From: an uncultured Bacteroidota bacterium
GTDB taxonomy: Bacteria > Bacteroidota > Bacteroidia > Chitinophagales > Saprospiraceae
NCBI GenBank assembly: GCA_937952445.1
Contig: CALGAA010000189.1
Location: 1-11,790 of the forward strand
Direction of reading: 5' to 3'
Length of the DNA stretch: 11,790 nt
Shown here: piece by piece, positions 1-6,097 of the stretch
Position numbering within the stretch: position 1 is the stretch's first letter
How the letters are laid out: the number at the start of each line of letters is the position of its first letter
Position numbers and translations under genes: made by a program
The notes under the pieces: generated by a model
Databases searched by the model: none
What the model was told of the DNA's origin: nothing
The model's input: the letters and a program-made list of their open reading frames with translations, nothing else

Positions 1-956
1 CTTATGGAATCACCACCTTTGTCGATGCCGGCATCAGCCCTGAAGAATTCCGGATTTTTCAGGAATATCACGAAGAGGATACGCTTGATCTACGGATTTG
101 GGCGATGGCATCCGGCCCCCGGCTGCTCGATGGAGAATTCGATCAGATCGTACCGTATCGGTCTGTGGACAATCGGTTATTTGTCCAGGCCACCAAAGCA
201 TTTATCGATGGCGCTCTGGGGTCAAATGGTGCCTGGATGGTCAATGAGTATACCGATCAACCAAGCTGGTTGGGTCAGAATGTCACCGAACTATCCACCC
301 TGGAAGCCATTGGTCAAAAGTGCATCGACCTGGGATTACAGTATTGTGTACATGCCATTGGCGACCGGGGCAATCGCGAGGTCCTGGACCTTTATCAAAA
401 ATTATTCGAACAAAATGACAGGGATGGTCAATCCTTACGGTGGAGGATCGAGCATGCACAGATCCTCCAGCCAGCTGATATCGGTCGGTTCTCTCAATTG
501 GGCGTCATTCCGAGCATTCAGGCGATTCATTGTACATCCGACGCGCCCATGGTGATCCCCAAAATCGGTGCAGAATTAGCCCGGCATGGGGGGTATCCAT
601 GGCGGTCGCTGATCGATTCGGGTTCAATTATAGCCAACGGTACAGATGCGCCAGTAGAGCGCGTAAATCCATTCGAAAACCTATACGCCTCCGTGACCCG
701 CCAGGCAGCTCCGGGTAAACCGGCATTCTTTCCTGAACAGGTTATGAGCCGGACGGAAGCTCTCCAGTCCCTGACGATTTGGAATGCATATGCGTGTAAG
801 CTCGAGGATTATATGGGTAGTCTGGAAGTGGGTAAGTGGGCGGATTTTGTCATTCTGGATACTGATTTGATGACTTGTTCCTCCGATGAAATACTGAAAA
901 CTCAAGTGTGGAAAACCTATGTGGATGGTCGTCTGGCCTGGTCACAGGACAAATAA
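1..956 (+). CDS. YtcJ-like amidohydrolase (family 3), 3' part only
   Basis: The reading frame is open from base 3 at the left edge to the TAA at 954-956, giving 317 visible residues; the N-terminal part with the usual HxH metal motif lies outside the window. The internal ATG at 105 is not the start, because the frame upstream of it already reads as family sequence. Visible signatures of the YtcJ-type amidohydrolase 3 family are FIDGALGSNGAW (from about base 198), VHAIGDRGNREVLD with the His at 351, RIEHAQIL with the His at 453, and GTDAPVERVNPFENLY with the Asp at 645. In the family these His and Asp residues hold the catalytic metal in a TIM barrel that hydrolyses amide or related C-N bonds. 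The natural substrate of most members is unknown and cannot be told here. The end of the gene faces the stop of the next gene 17 bp away, on the other strand. Family assignment is firm; substrate is open. Confidence 0.93.
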   Translation, partial: YGITTFVDAGISPEEFRIFQEYHEEDTLDLRIWAMASGPRLLDGEFDQIVPYRSVDNRLFVQATKAFIDGALGSNGAWMVNEYTDQPSWLGQNVTELSTLEAIGQKCIDLGLQYCVHAIGDRGNREVLDLYQKLFEQNDRDGQSLRWRIEHAQILQPADIGRFSQLGVIPSIQAIHCTSDAPMVIPKIGAELARHGGYPWRSLIDSGSIIANGTDAPVERVNPFENLYASVTRQAAPGKPAFFPEQVMSRTEALQSLTIWNAYACKLEDYMGSLEVGKWADFVILDTDLMTCSSDEILKTQVWKTYVDGRLAWSQDK

Positions 957-973
957 GAACATTGTCAGATGGG

Positions 974-1576
974 CTATTTGGGTGGAGTGATCATAATATG
1001 AGCTCGATGGGTTCCCGCATCCATGAGCCAGGGCATCCCTCCGCCCACTGGTTTGGTGGGTAAGCCGCTCTGTTCGCCGGTCAGATAGGGGGTATGAACG
1101 ACGGCCCGACTTCGACCGTTTTTGATTTCGCCTGTTGTCATGTTAACATCGACCTGGTCGGCATCAAAGACGAAAAGACCGGATGGGTGCTCCGGCATTT
1201 TCAACCGGCCCGCGTCCGCTTCTTCCCCCCTGATTTTGCGTATTTCTTCCGTGCTATGTCCCAGAGCTCTCAATTCCCGGCCCCGCGCCATAAAAGGTTC
1301 CAAAGCTTTGTGATAGCAAGCGACATGGATGTTGTTTCTGGAAGGATCATCGGTGAGGCAAACGAGGTCGTTGGTTCCTTCCTTTAAGGTGATCATTTGG
1401 CCATCCGAATCGTACCCCAGCACTGTAGCTCCTTCGGCTTGTTCAGCAGGTGCAGCGTATAACGCTATCTTAATCTGAATGTCCCGGGGCGGAATCGGTC
1501 CCACCATGTTTTGGCCATGCAGGAATTGGCACCCAAATGATAAAGCTGAAATAAAGAAAATTCGGAAAGGAGTCAT
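974..1576 (-). CDS. Secreted protein of unknown function, 200 aa
   Basis: The N-terminus (MTPFRIFFISALSFGCQF) is a short signal peptide, so the product is probably exported; C16 is not in a canonical lipobox (S-F-G-C), so lipidation is doubtful. The mature part has no enzyme motif that I can name. Its order of motifs, A-T-V-L-G-Y-D-S-D-G-Q, then L-K-E-G-T-N-D-L-V-C-L-T-D-D-P, then a Cys-Tyr-His near residue 88, then G-G-M-P-W-L-M-D-A-G-T-H-R-A-H-I-M-I at the C-terminus, resembles a theme I recall from uncharacterised exported proteins of Bacteroidota and Acidobacteria; this is memory, not a search. The conserved Cys pair could form a disulfide, which would fit an extracytoplasmic location. 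It faces the amidohydrolase end to end and is divergent from cls, so it is probably transcribed alone. Start chosen at the ATG that gives the signal peptide. Confidence 0.8.
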   Translation of the reverse strand: MTPFRIFFISALSFGCQFLHGQNMVGPIPPRDIQIKIALYAAPAEQAEGATVLGYDSDGQMITLKEGTNDLVCLTDDPSRNNIHVACYHKALEPFMARGRELRALGHSTEEIRKIRGEEADAGRLKMPEHPSGLFVFDADQVDVNMTTGEIKNGRSRAVVHTPYLTGEQSGLPTKPVGGGMPWLMDAGTHRAHIMITPPK

Positions 1577-1658
1577 ACGTGGAGAATTTCAGGTATGGAA
1601 TATGAGTAGAAAACGCTATTGAAGGTTTATTAGTTCATTCTTTTATTATATTGGCGGA
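1577..1658. promoter_or_regulatory. Divergent intergenic region (secreted protein / cls)
   Basis: This 82-bp AT-rich gap separates two divergent starts, so both promoters must lie here or inside the neighbouring genes. On the plus strand a TATATTGG at 1647-1654 with a TTG at 1619-1621 loosely resembles the Bacteroidota -7 / -33 elements, but the spacing is long and it would leave almost no leader before the cls ATG. No perfect promoter match is seen on either strand, so only the location is supported. Confidence 0.3.
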
Positions 1659-3116
1659 ATGAATTGGTGGTTAATCATCGAAATAATATACATCGCAATC
1701 GTGGTTTTGGTGTGTCTGCGGATTATCTACGAAACGCGGAGTACGACCAAGACCCTGAGTTATGTGCTGATTACTATTTTCATCCCCATCTTCGGTATGA
1801 TCTTCTACTTTTTTGTGGGAGTCAATTATCGAAACCGGAAAATATACAGCAAGAAGCTCAAAATGGATGAGGATATGGATCGTCGCTTGCGGGAGATGAT
1901 TTTGAAACGATCCAAGCAGATGCTAAAAGAAGGGAATGAAGCCCTCGTGGAGAACAAGGCGCTGGCCAAACTTTTGCTCCACGATGAATTGAGTCCTTTG
2001 ACACGTTTCAATACTGTGGAGATCCTGGTCAACGGAGAAGAAAAATTTCCCCGGCTGATCGAAGTCCTCAAATCGGCCAGGCACCATATTCATATGGAGT
2101 ACTACATTTATGAACCGGATAAGATTGGGAGCGAAATTGCTGAGATACTGAAGCAAAAAGCCCGAGAGGGGGTGATAGTCCGACTGATGTACGATGATTT
2201 TGGGAGTCGGAGAATTCGGCGGCGGATGGTCAAAGAACTTCGGGAGGCAGGGGTGATGGCTATGCCTTTTTACAAGATCAAACTCATCGCATTGGCGAAC
2301 CGGATCAATTACCGGAACCACCGGAAAATCGTCGTCGTCGATGGGCGGGAAGCTTTTGTGGGCGGGATCAATGTGAACGATGAATCGATTAATTATCAGG
2401 GGGATGATGAGCCCTATTACTGGCGGGATACACATATGTATCTGGCTGGCCCAGGGGTACGTAATTTACAATACATGTTCCTGGCGGACTGGAATTTTTG
2501 TGCCAATGACAACATCGAACTTTCCAGGGAATATTTCCCGACTATGGAAGAACTCATGACTGATGAGGACCGCCACATTCAGATCGTTTCCAGTGGTCCG
2601 GACTCCAAAACGCCGACCATTTTATTTTCCATACTTCAGGCGATCATGTTGGCCGATAAAGAAGTCCTCATCACGACGCCGTATTTTATTCCCGACGAAA
2701 GTTTGTTGAACATTCTCGTCATCGCCGCTAAAAGTGGCGTGGATGTACATATTCTTATTCCGGCAGATGGGGATTCCTGGTTTGTCAATTCTGCCGCACA
2801 GTCGTATTACGGGGAATTGGCTGAAGCGGGGGTACGCATTCACCGGTACCAAAAGGGCTTCGTTCATGCCAAAACCATGGTGATGGACGGTGAAGTGACT
2901 ATGATTGGAACCGCAAATATGGACATTCGAAGCTTTGACCACAATTTTGAAGTCAATGCCATCATATACGACGAAGAAACCGGGGAACAGATGCGTCAGA
3001 TTTTCTTCGAAGATACCAGACATGCCGTAGAAATCGATCCGGAAGCATGGCGAAACCGCCCCTGGTACATCCACCTCGGGGAACGCGTCGCCCGATTGCT
3101 ATCACCGCTTCTATAG
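1659..3116 (+). CDS. cls: Cardiolipin synthase (two-HKD phospholipase D family)
   Basis: The product is a 485-aa inner-membrane enzyme that joins two phosphatidylglycerol molecules to make cardiolipin and glycerol. Two membrane segments occupy about residues 3-22 and 33-53, the usual N-terminal anchor of ClsA-type enzymes. The two catalytic HxKx4D motifs are intact: YRNHRKIVVVDGREAFVGG with H221, K223 and D228, and FVHAKTMVMDGEVTMIGTAN with H403, K405 and D410. A HMEYYIY strand (145-151) and TTPYFIPDESL (339-349) are also typical of the family. Length matches the usual 470-510 aa. The ATG at 1659 is needed to keep the first membrane segment. It stands alone, divergent from the secreted protein before it and 356 bp from the next gene. 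Because many two-HKD proteins share this fold, another phosphatidyl acceptor cannot be excluded, but cardiolipin synthase is the natural reading. Confidence 0.95.
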   Translation: MNWWLIIEIIYIAIVVLVCLRIIYETRSTTKTLSYVLITIFIPIFGMIFYFFVGVNYRNRKIYSKKLKMDEDMDRRLREMILKRSKQMLKEGNEALVENKALAKLLLHDELSPLTRFNTVEILVNGEEKFPRLIEVLKSARHHIHMEYYIYEPDKIGSEIAEILKQKAREGVIVRLMYDDFGSRRIRRRMVKELREAGVMAMPFYKIKLIALANRINYRNHRKIVVVDGREAFVGGINVNDESINYQGDDEPYYWRDTHMYLAGPGVRNLQYMFLADWNFCANDNIELSREYFPTMEELMTDEDRHIQIVSSGPDSKTPTILFSILQAIMLADKEVLITTPYFIPDESLLNILVIAAKSGVDVHILIPADGDSWFVNSAAQSYYGELAEAGVRIHRYQKGFVHAKTMVMDGEVTMIGTANMDIRSFDHNFEVNAIIYDEETGEQMRQIFFEDTRHAVEIDPEAWRNRPWYIHLGERVARLLSPLL

Positions 3117-3146
3117 GATTTGGGTTATCCCACCAATCTAATGATG

Positions 3147-3171
3147 AAGCAGAACATTGTGCTTTCTTTTT
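3147..3171 (+). terminator. Weak terminator-like hairpin after cls
   Basis: AAGCA (3147-3151) and TGCTT (3160-3164) can form a 5-bp stem with an 8-nt loop and are followed by TCTTTTT. It lies 30 bp after the cls stop. The stem is short and not GC-rich, so it is only a candidate. Confidence 0.25.
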
Positions 3172-3420
3172 GGAATTCTTAATCCACATGACGGCTGCGT
3201 CATTTGGCAGTTCCTCTCCACATTTGGTGTTAAGGTAGATTTTTTCCTCCAGCTTCGCTCTATTTTGAGGTCTGTCCTTTCGATCTGATAATACGGTATT
3301 GAAATAACCATGCCGGACATTAAAAACCCTGTTGCGTTGGTACAGAGGTCGTTATCCCCGGTGATTCTTTAGTACACACTTTTGAGAATAACTGATTATT
3401 TGTAAAACAAGATCAGGTGA

Positions 3421-3453
3421 TTGACGTTAATTAGTCGATTGGTCGTATATTTA
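3421..3453 (+). promoter_or_regulatory. Candidate Bacteroidota-type promoter for the Cys4 lipoprotein
   Basis: TTG at 3421-3423 and TATATTTA at 3446-3453 match the Bacteroidota -33 (TTG) and -7 (TAnnTTTG) elements except for the last base, with 22 bp between them, which is close to the usual distance. The transcript would start near 3459, a short distance before the ATGs at 3473 and 3506. Position relative to the gene supports it; no experiment is available. Confidence 0.4.
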
Positions 3454-3472
3454 CACTGAAATAATTATTATA

Positions 3473-4270
3473 ATGATTTTGAATTTACCTCAAAGATTGG
3501 TTTCCATGCGTGTTTTATTCGCTTTCGCTTTATTTTCCCTGGCCTTTATTTCGTGCCGGGATGGTGGTACGTCTCAGTCGACCACCACTCAAGCGCCTGA
3601 AAGGACAAACGTTATTGGAAACGAAAACCCTTCGGATGAAAACGTAATCAACGTCAATCCAAATGCGGGAACAGCCAACGCTGGTTTTCACTATGTGTGT
3701 GCGAACAACTGTGAGGGTAGCGGATCAAGTACCGGAGGGACATGTCCCGTATGTGGTGAGGAATTGGTGCACAATGATGCCTTTCACGCCGGAGAACAAG
3801 GTGCCTCGAATAGCCCACAGATTATGGGAGCCGACGATGAATTTACATCGAGGATTAATCCTATAGGTACCACAGGAAATGATGGAAATGCCGCCGGAGC
3901 GGTTACCGGAAATGCGATGTTTCATTATACGTGTAGCGCTGGATGTGGAGGCGGTGGTGATTCTCAGGGAAATTGTCCTTCGTGCGGTGCGGAATTGGTT
4001 CATAATGCTGCCTTTCATAACGCAGGTGGTGGAACAGCCTCGCCTGGTGCCGTAAATCAGGCAGCGCCGACATCGACCAATCGATACCCCAGCGTATTTA
4101 ATACGCCAGGAGCAGTTCCTCCGGCCAATCGGATCAATACATCCGGTGGTGGCGGTGGTGGAACGGGTTTTCACTACATTTGTAGCGCTGGATGCGGAGG
4201 CGGAGCTGCGGCACAGGGATCCTGCCCATCTTGTGGTGCTGCTTTGGTCCACAACGACGCTTTCCATTAG
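3473..4270 (+). CDS. Lipoprotein with three Cys4 metal-binding-like modules
   Basis: A 265-aa exported protein. The lipobox L-A-F-I-S-C puts the lipidated Cys at residue 28. The ATG at 3506 (M12) would give a more ordinary 17-residue signal peptide, so the true start may be there. After a Ser/Thr/Asn-rich linker come three modules at residues 71-105, 150-182 and 233-265. Each reads FHYxC-x3-C-x(9-10)-CPxCG-x2-LVHNxAFH, with cysteines 76/80/91/94, 154/158/168/171 and 237/241/251/254. Gly-, Ala- and Asn-rich linkers of about 45-50 residues separate them, and the protein ends exactly at the end of module 3. The module resembles the small heavy-metal-binding (YHCPMHP...CPxCGM) type domain and zinc ribbons; similar single copies occur in Bacteroidota lipoproteins as I recall them. 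Metal binding in the periplasm or at the outer membrane is an inference; no enzyme domain is present. No neighbouring metal transporter supports a specific metal. Confidence 0.88.
   Translation: MILNLPQRLVSMRVLFAFALFSLAFISCRDGGTSQSTTTQAPERTNVIGNENPSDENVINVNPNAGTANAGFHYVCANNCEGSGSSTGGTCPVCGEELVHNDAFHAGEQGASNSPQIMGADDEFTSRINPIGTTGNDGNAAGAVTGNAMFHYTCSAGCGGGGDSQGNCPSCGAELVHNAAFHNAGGGTASPGAVNQAAPTSTNRYPSVFNTPGAVPPANRINTSGGGGGGTGFHYICSAGCGGGAAAQGSCPSCGAALVHNDAFH
3683..4267 (+). repeat. Three intragenic copies of a ~100-bp Cys4 module
   Basis: The copies cover 3683-3787, 3920-4018 and 4169-4267. Copies 2 and 3 still share near-identical stretches such as TGTAGCGCTGGATG followed by GGAGGCGG after one differing base, while copy 1 is more diverged (it has N-N-C-E-G-S in place of A-G-C-G-G-G). 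This suggests that copies 2 and 3 come from the more recent duplication. Confidence 0.85.
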
Positions 4271-4285
4271 AAGACAGACAGACTT

Positions 4286-4343
4286 CGGATTATATCCGGT
4301 GTGATGGCGACAGGCGGAGATGGGCTTCGGATCATGTTCGAAG
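4286..4343 (+). repeat. Paired CTTCGGAT repeats, each in a small hairpin
   Basis: CTTCGGAT occurs at 4283-4290 and 4325-4332, 42 bp apart. The first copy continues into CGGAT-TAT-ATCCG (4286-4298); the second into CTTCG-9 nt-CGAAG (4325-4343). Both lie in the 180-bp gap between the lipoprotein and Dabb genes. No T-run follows, so these are not classic terminators. Confidence 0.4.
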
Positions 4344-4450
4344 TAATCAGGTGAGGTATGTCGACCAATTTAATTCTGTTTAAAGTACGGGGAAATGCGG
4401 GGCTTCTTGATGAAAAGTGGTAATTTCCACCCATAAAATCTATTTTGTCG

Positions 4451-4888
4451 ATGAAAACGTCAATCCAAACTCTGGCCTTTTTTATTGTTTTCCTTGGAAT
4501 CTTGCTTCCGGGACAATCGTACAGCCAGGGTTCAGAACAAAAACAACATTTATCCCACACCGCTATGTCTGAAAACGAACCAGTTCTTCGCCATGTCGTG
4601 CTTTTTGGCTTCAAAGAGGATGCTTCCAAAAACGATATCCAACGGATCGTCGATGCTTTTTCAGCTTTGAAGGATAAAATCCCCCAAATCAAGGATTATG
4701 AATGGGGGATTAATAACAGTCCGGAAGGTCTTAACGATGGGTTGACCCATTGCTTTTTGGTCACTTTCGAGAGTGAAGAGGACCGGGCGATATATTTACC
4801 CCATCCCGAGCACCAGGCTTTCGTGAAGATTCTCCAGCCTCATCTGGAAAAAGCGGTCGTGGTGGATTACTGGACCAATGAACGATGA
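4451..4888 (+). CDS. Exported Dabb (stress-responsive A/B barrel) domain protein
   Basis: The product is 145 aa from the ATG at 4451; a TTG at 4445 is in frame but less likely. Residues 1 to about 26 form a signal peptide (hydrophobic FFIVFLGILLP core, then GQSYSQ). The rest is one Dabb domain: LRHVVLFGFKEDAS at the first strand, YEWGINNSPEG, then GLTHCFLVTFESEEDRAIYL followed by PEHQAF, and a closing VVVDYW. Dabb domains form dimeric ferredoxin-like barrels; some are enzymes, most are of unknown role. Residue M39, at 4565, begins MSENEPVLRHVV, exactly where cytosolic Dabb proteins usually start, so an internal start could yield a 107-aa cytosolic form. The last 11 bp overlap the glycerate kinase start, implying translational coupling. 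The function remains unknown; family call is firm. Confidence 0.9.
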   Translation: MKTSIQTLAFFIVFLGILLPGQSYSQGSEQKQHLSHTAMSENEPVLRHVVLFGFKEDASKNDIQRIVDAFSALKDKIPQIKDYEWGINNSPEGLNDGLTHCFLVTFESEEDRAIYLPHPEHQAFVKILQPHLEKAVVVDYWTNER

Positions 4889-6038
4889 GATCAGGATCCT
4901 CCTGGCACCCGATTCGTTCAAGGGGAGTCTCCGGGCAAATGCCGTTTGTAATCACCTGAGCCTGGGGCTATCAAAATCCGGTTTTCCGTTTCAAATTACC
5001 AGTCTGCCTATGTCCGACGGGGGGGAAGGAGCTGTCCAATCGCTGGTGACAGCTACCGGGGGTCTGTATCAGGTCGCCCGAGTATCTGATCCCTTAATGC
5101 GACCTGTGGATGCCCAATATGGCATCATTGAGGGCGGAGTTAAAGCGGTGATCGAAATGGCAGCGGCATCAGGGCTGGAATTGCTTTCTCCAGCTGAATA
5201 CAATCCTTTCAGGACTACCACTTTCGGTACAGGCGAGTTGATATTAAATGCACTCGATCAAGGCTGTCGCCAATTTATCATCGGCATAGGGGGTAGTGCG
5301 ACCAACGATGGGGGTGCAGGAATGCTTTCCGCCCTTGGGGCTCGCCTATTGGATGAGGCCGGTGCGATCATTGATGAAAAAGGGGGTGAGGGTCTTTCGC
5401 GTATCACGAAACTGGATCTCTCTGGTCTGGATGAACGATTACAAAGTTCATCGTTTGAAATAGCGTGCGATGTAACCAATCCATTAACCGGACCCCGGGG
5501 AGCCACCTACGTTTATGCCCGGCAGAAAGGGGCCAGGGATGAGGATTTAGCGATGTTGGAGGCAGGTATGGAAAATTGGGGACGGGTTTTGGAGGAAAGC
5601 ACAGGGAAGGAAATTGTAAATGTAGCCGGAGCTGGTGCTGCGGGAGGCCTGGGAGCTGGTTTGCTGGCCCTGCCTCATGCGGAATTAAAATCGGGATTTG
5701 GTTTAATTCGACAGGCCACCAACCTGGAAGCCCGAATCGCTGAATCCGATGTAATCATTACAGGTGAAGGCCGTGTGGATGGGCAAACGCTTTACGGAAA
5801 AGTGGTGTCCGGAATTGGGGTATTAGCTGCCAAATACAATAAACCCGTGATTTGTATTGCCGGAACACTCGACCGGGAAAGTCAGATATTGCTCGATCAC
5901 GGAATTACAGCGTTGTTTTCCATAGTGGATAAACCCATGGATTTGCAGGAAGCGATGGATCAAACTCCCCGCTTGTTGGAGAATTCTGCCCGTAGCCTGG
6001 GAGCTTTAGTAGGGGCCTTTGTACAGAAGGAAAATTGA
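4878..6038 (+). CDS. Glycerate kinase (GarK/GlxK family)
   Basis: A full-length, 386-aa cytosolic kinase that phosphorylates D-glycerate with ATP; family members of this type mostly give 2-phosphoglycerate, feeding glycolysis from glycerate produced by glyoxylate, tartronate or sugar-acid breakdown. Family motifs are complete: LLAPDSFKGSL (8-18), PMSDGGEGAVQSL (44-56), GIGGSATNDGGAGML (136-150), CDVTNPLTGPRGA (197-209), AGAAGGLGAGL (252-262) and TGEGRVDGQTLYGKV (295-309). The ATG at 4878 is inside the last codons of the Dabb gene, in another frame; starting at this codon keeps the IRILLAPDSFKG strand intact. It has no own Shine-Dalgarno beyond the upstream coding sequence, so it probably depends on ribosomes finishing the Dabb gene. 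No other glycerate-pathway gene (such as tartronate semialdehyde reductase) is in the window. The exact phosphorylated position cannot be settled from motifs. Confidence 0.95.
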   Translation: MNDEIRILLAPDSFKGSLRANAVCNHLSLGLSKSGFPFQITSLPMSDGGEGAVQSLVTATGGLYQVARVSDPLMRPVDAQYGIIEGGVKAVIEMAAASGLELLSPAEYNPFRTTTFGTGELILNALDQGCRQFIIGIGGSATNDGGAGMLSALGARLLDEAGAIIDEKGGEGLSRITKLDLSGLDERLQSSSFEIACDVTNPLTGPRGATYVYARQKGARDEDLAMLEAGMENWGRVLEESTGKEIVNVAGAGAAGGLGAGLLALPHAELKSGFGLIRQATNLEARIAESDVIITGEGRVDGQTLYGKVVSGIGVLAAKYNKPVICIAGTLDRESQILLDHGITALFSIVDKPMDLQEAMDQTPRLLENSARSLGALVGAFVQKEN

Positions 6039-6097
6039 TCTATGGCCTTTATCTGACGCATAAATGATTTCAGCCGGGAATAATTTCATATCCGTAA

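Larger units (their letters stand above)
3117..3472. other. Intergenic region, 356 bp
   Basis: No convincing gene is seen on either strand; the short open frames here have unnatural composition. It holds a weak terminator-like hairpin just after cls (3147-3164), an 11-bp palindrome AATAC-G-GTATT at 3290-3300 of unknown meaning, and a plausible promoter for the lipoprotein gene at its right end. Confidence 0.6.

Noticed and set aside
948..966. GACAA / TTGTC hairpin at the end of the amidohydrolase
   Set aside because: Only 5 bp, spans the stop codon and has no T-run, so I do not call a terminator.
3725..4267. 180-codon antisense frame across the Cys4 lipoprotein
   Set aside because: It is a shadow of the biased codon pattern of the repeats; its translation is a Ser/Thr/Arg-rich string without domain features, while the sense frame has a lipobox and kept cysteines.
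6039..6097. Possible shared terminator between the convergent glycerate kinase and permease genes
   Set aside because: No stem with a T-run found on either strand; the GGCC/GGCC-like arms near both stops are too short and far apart.
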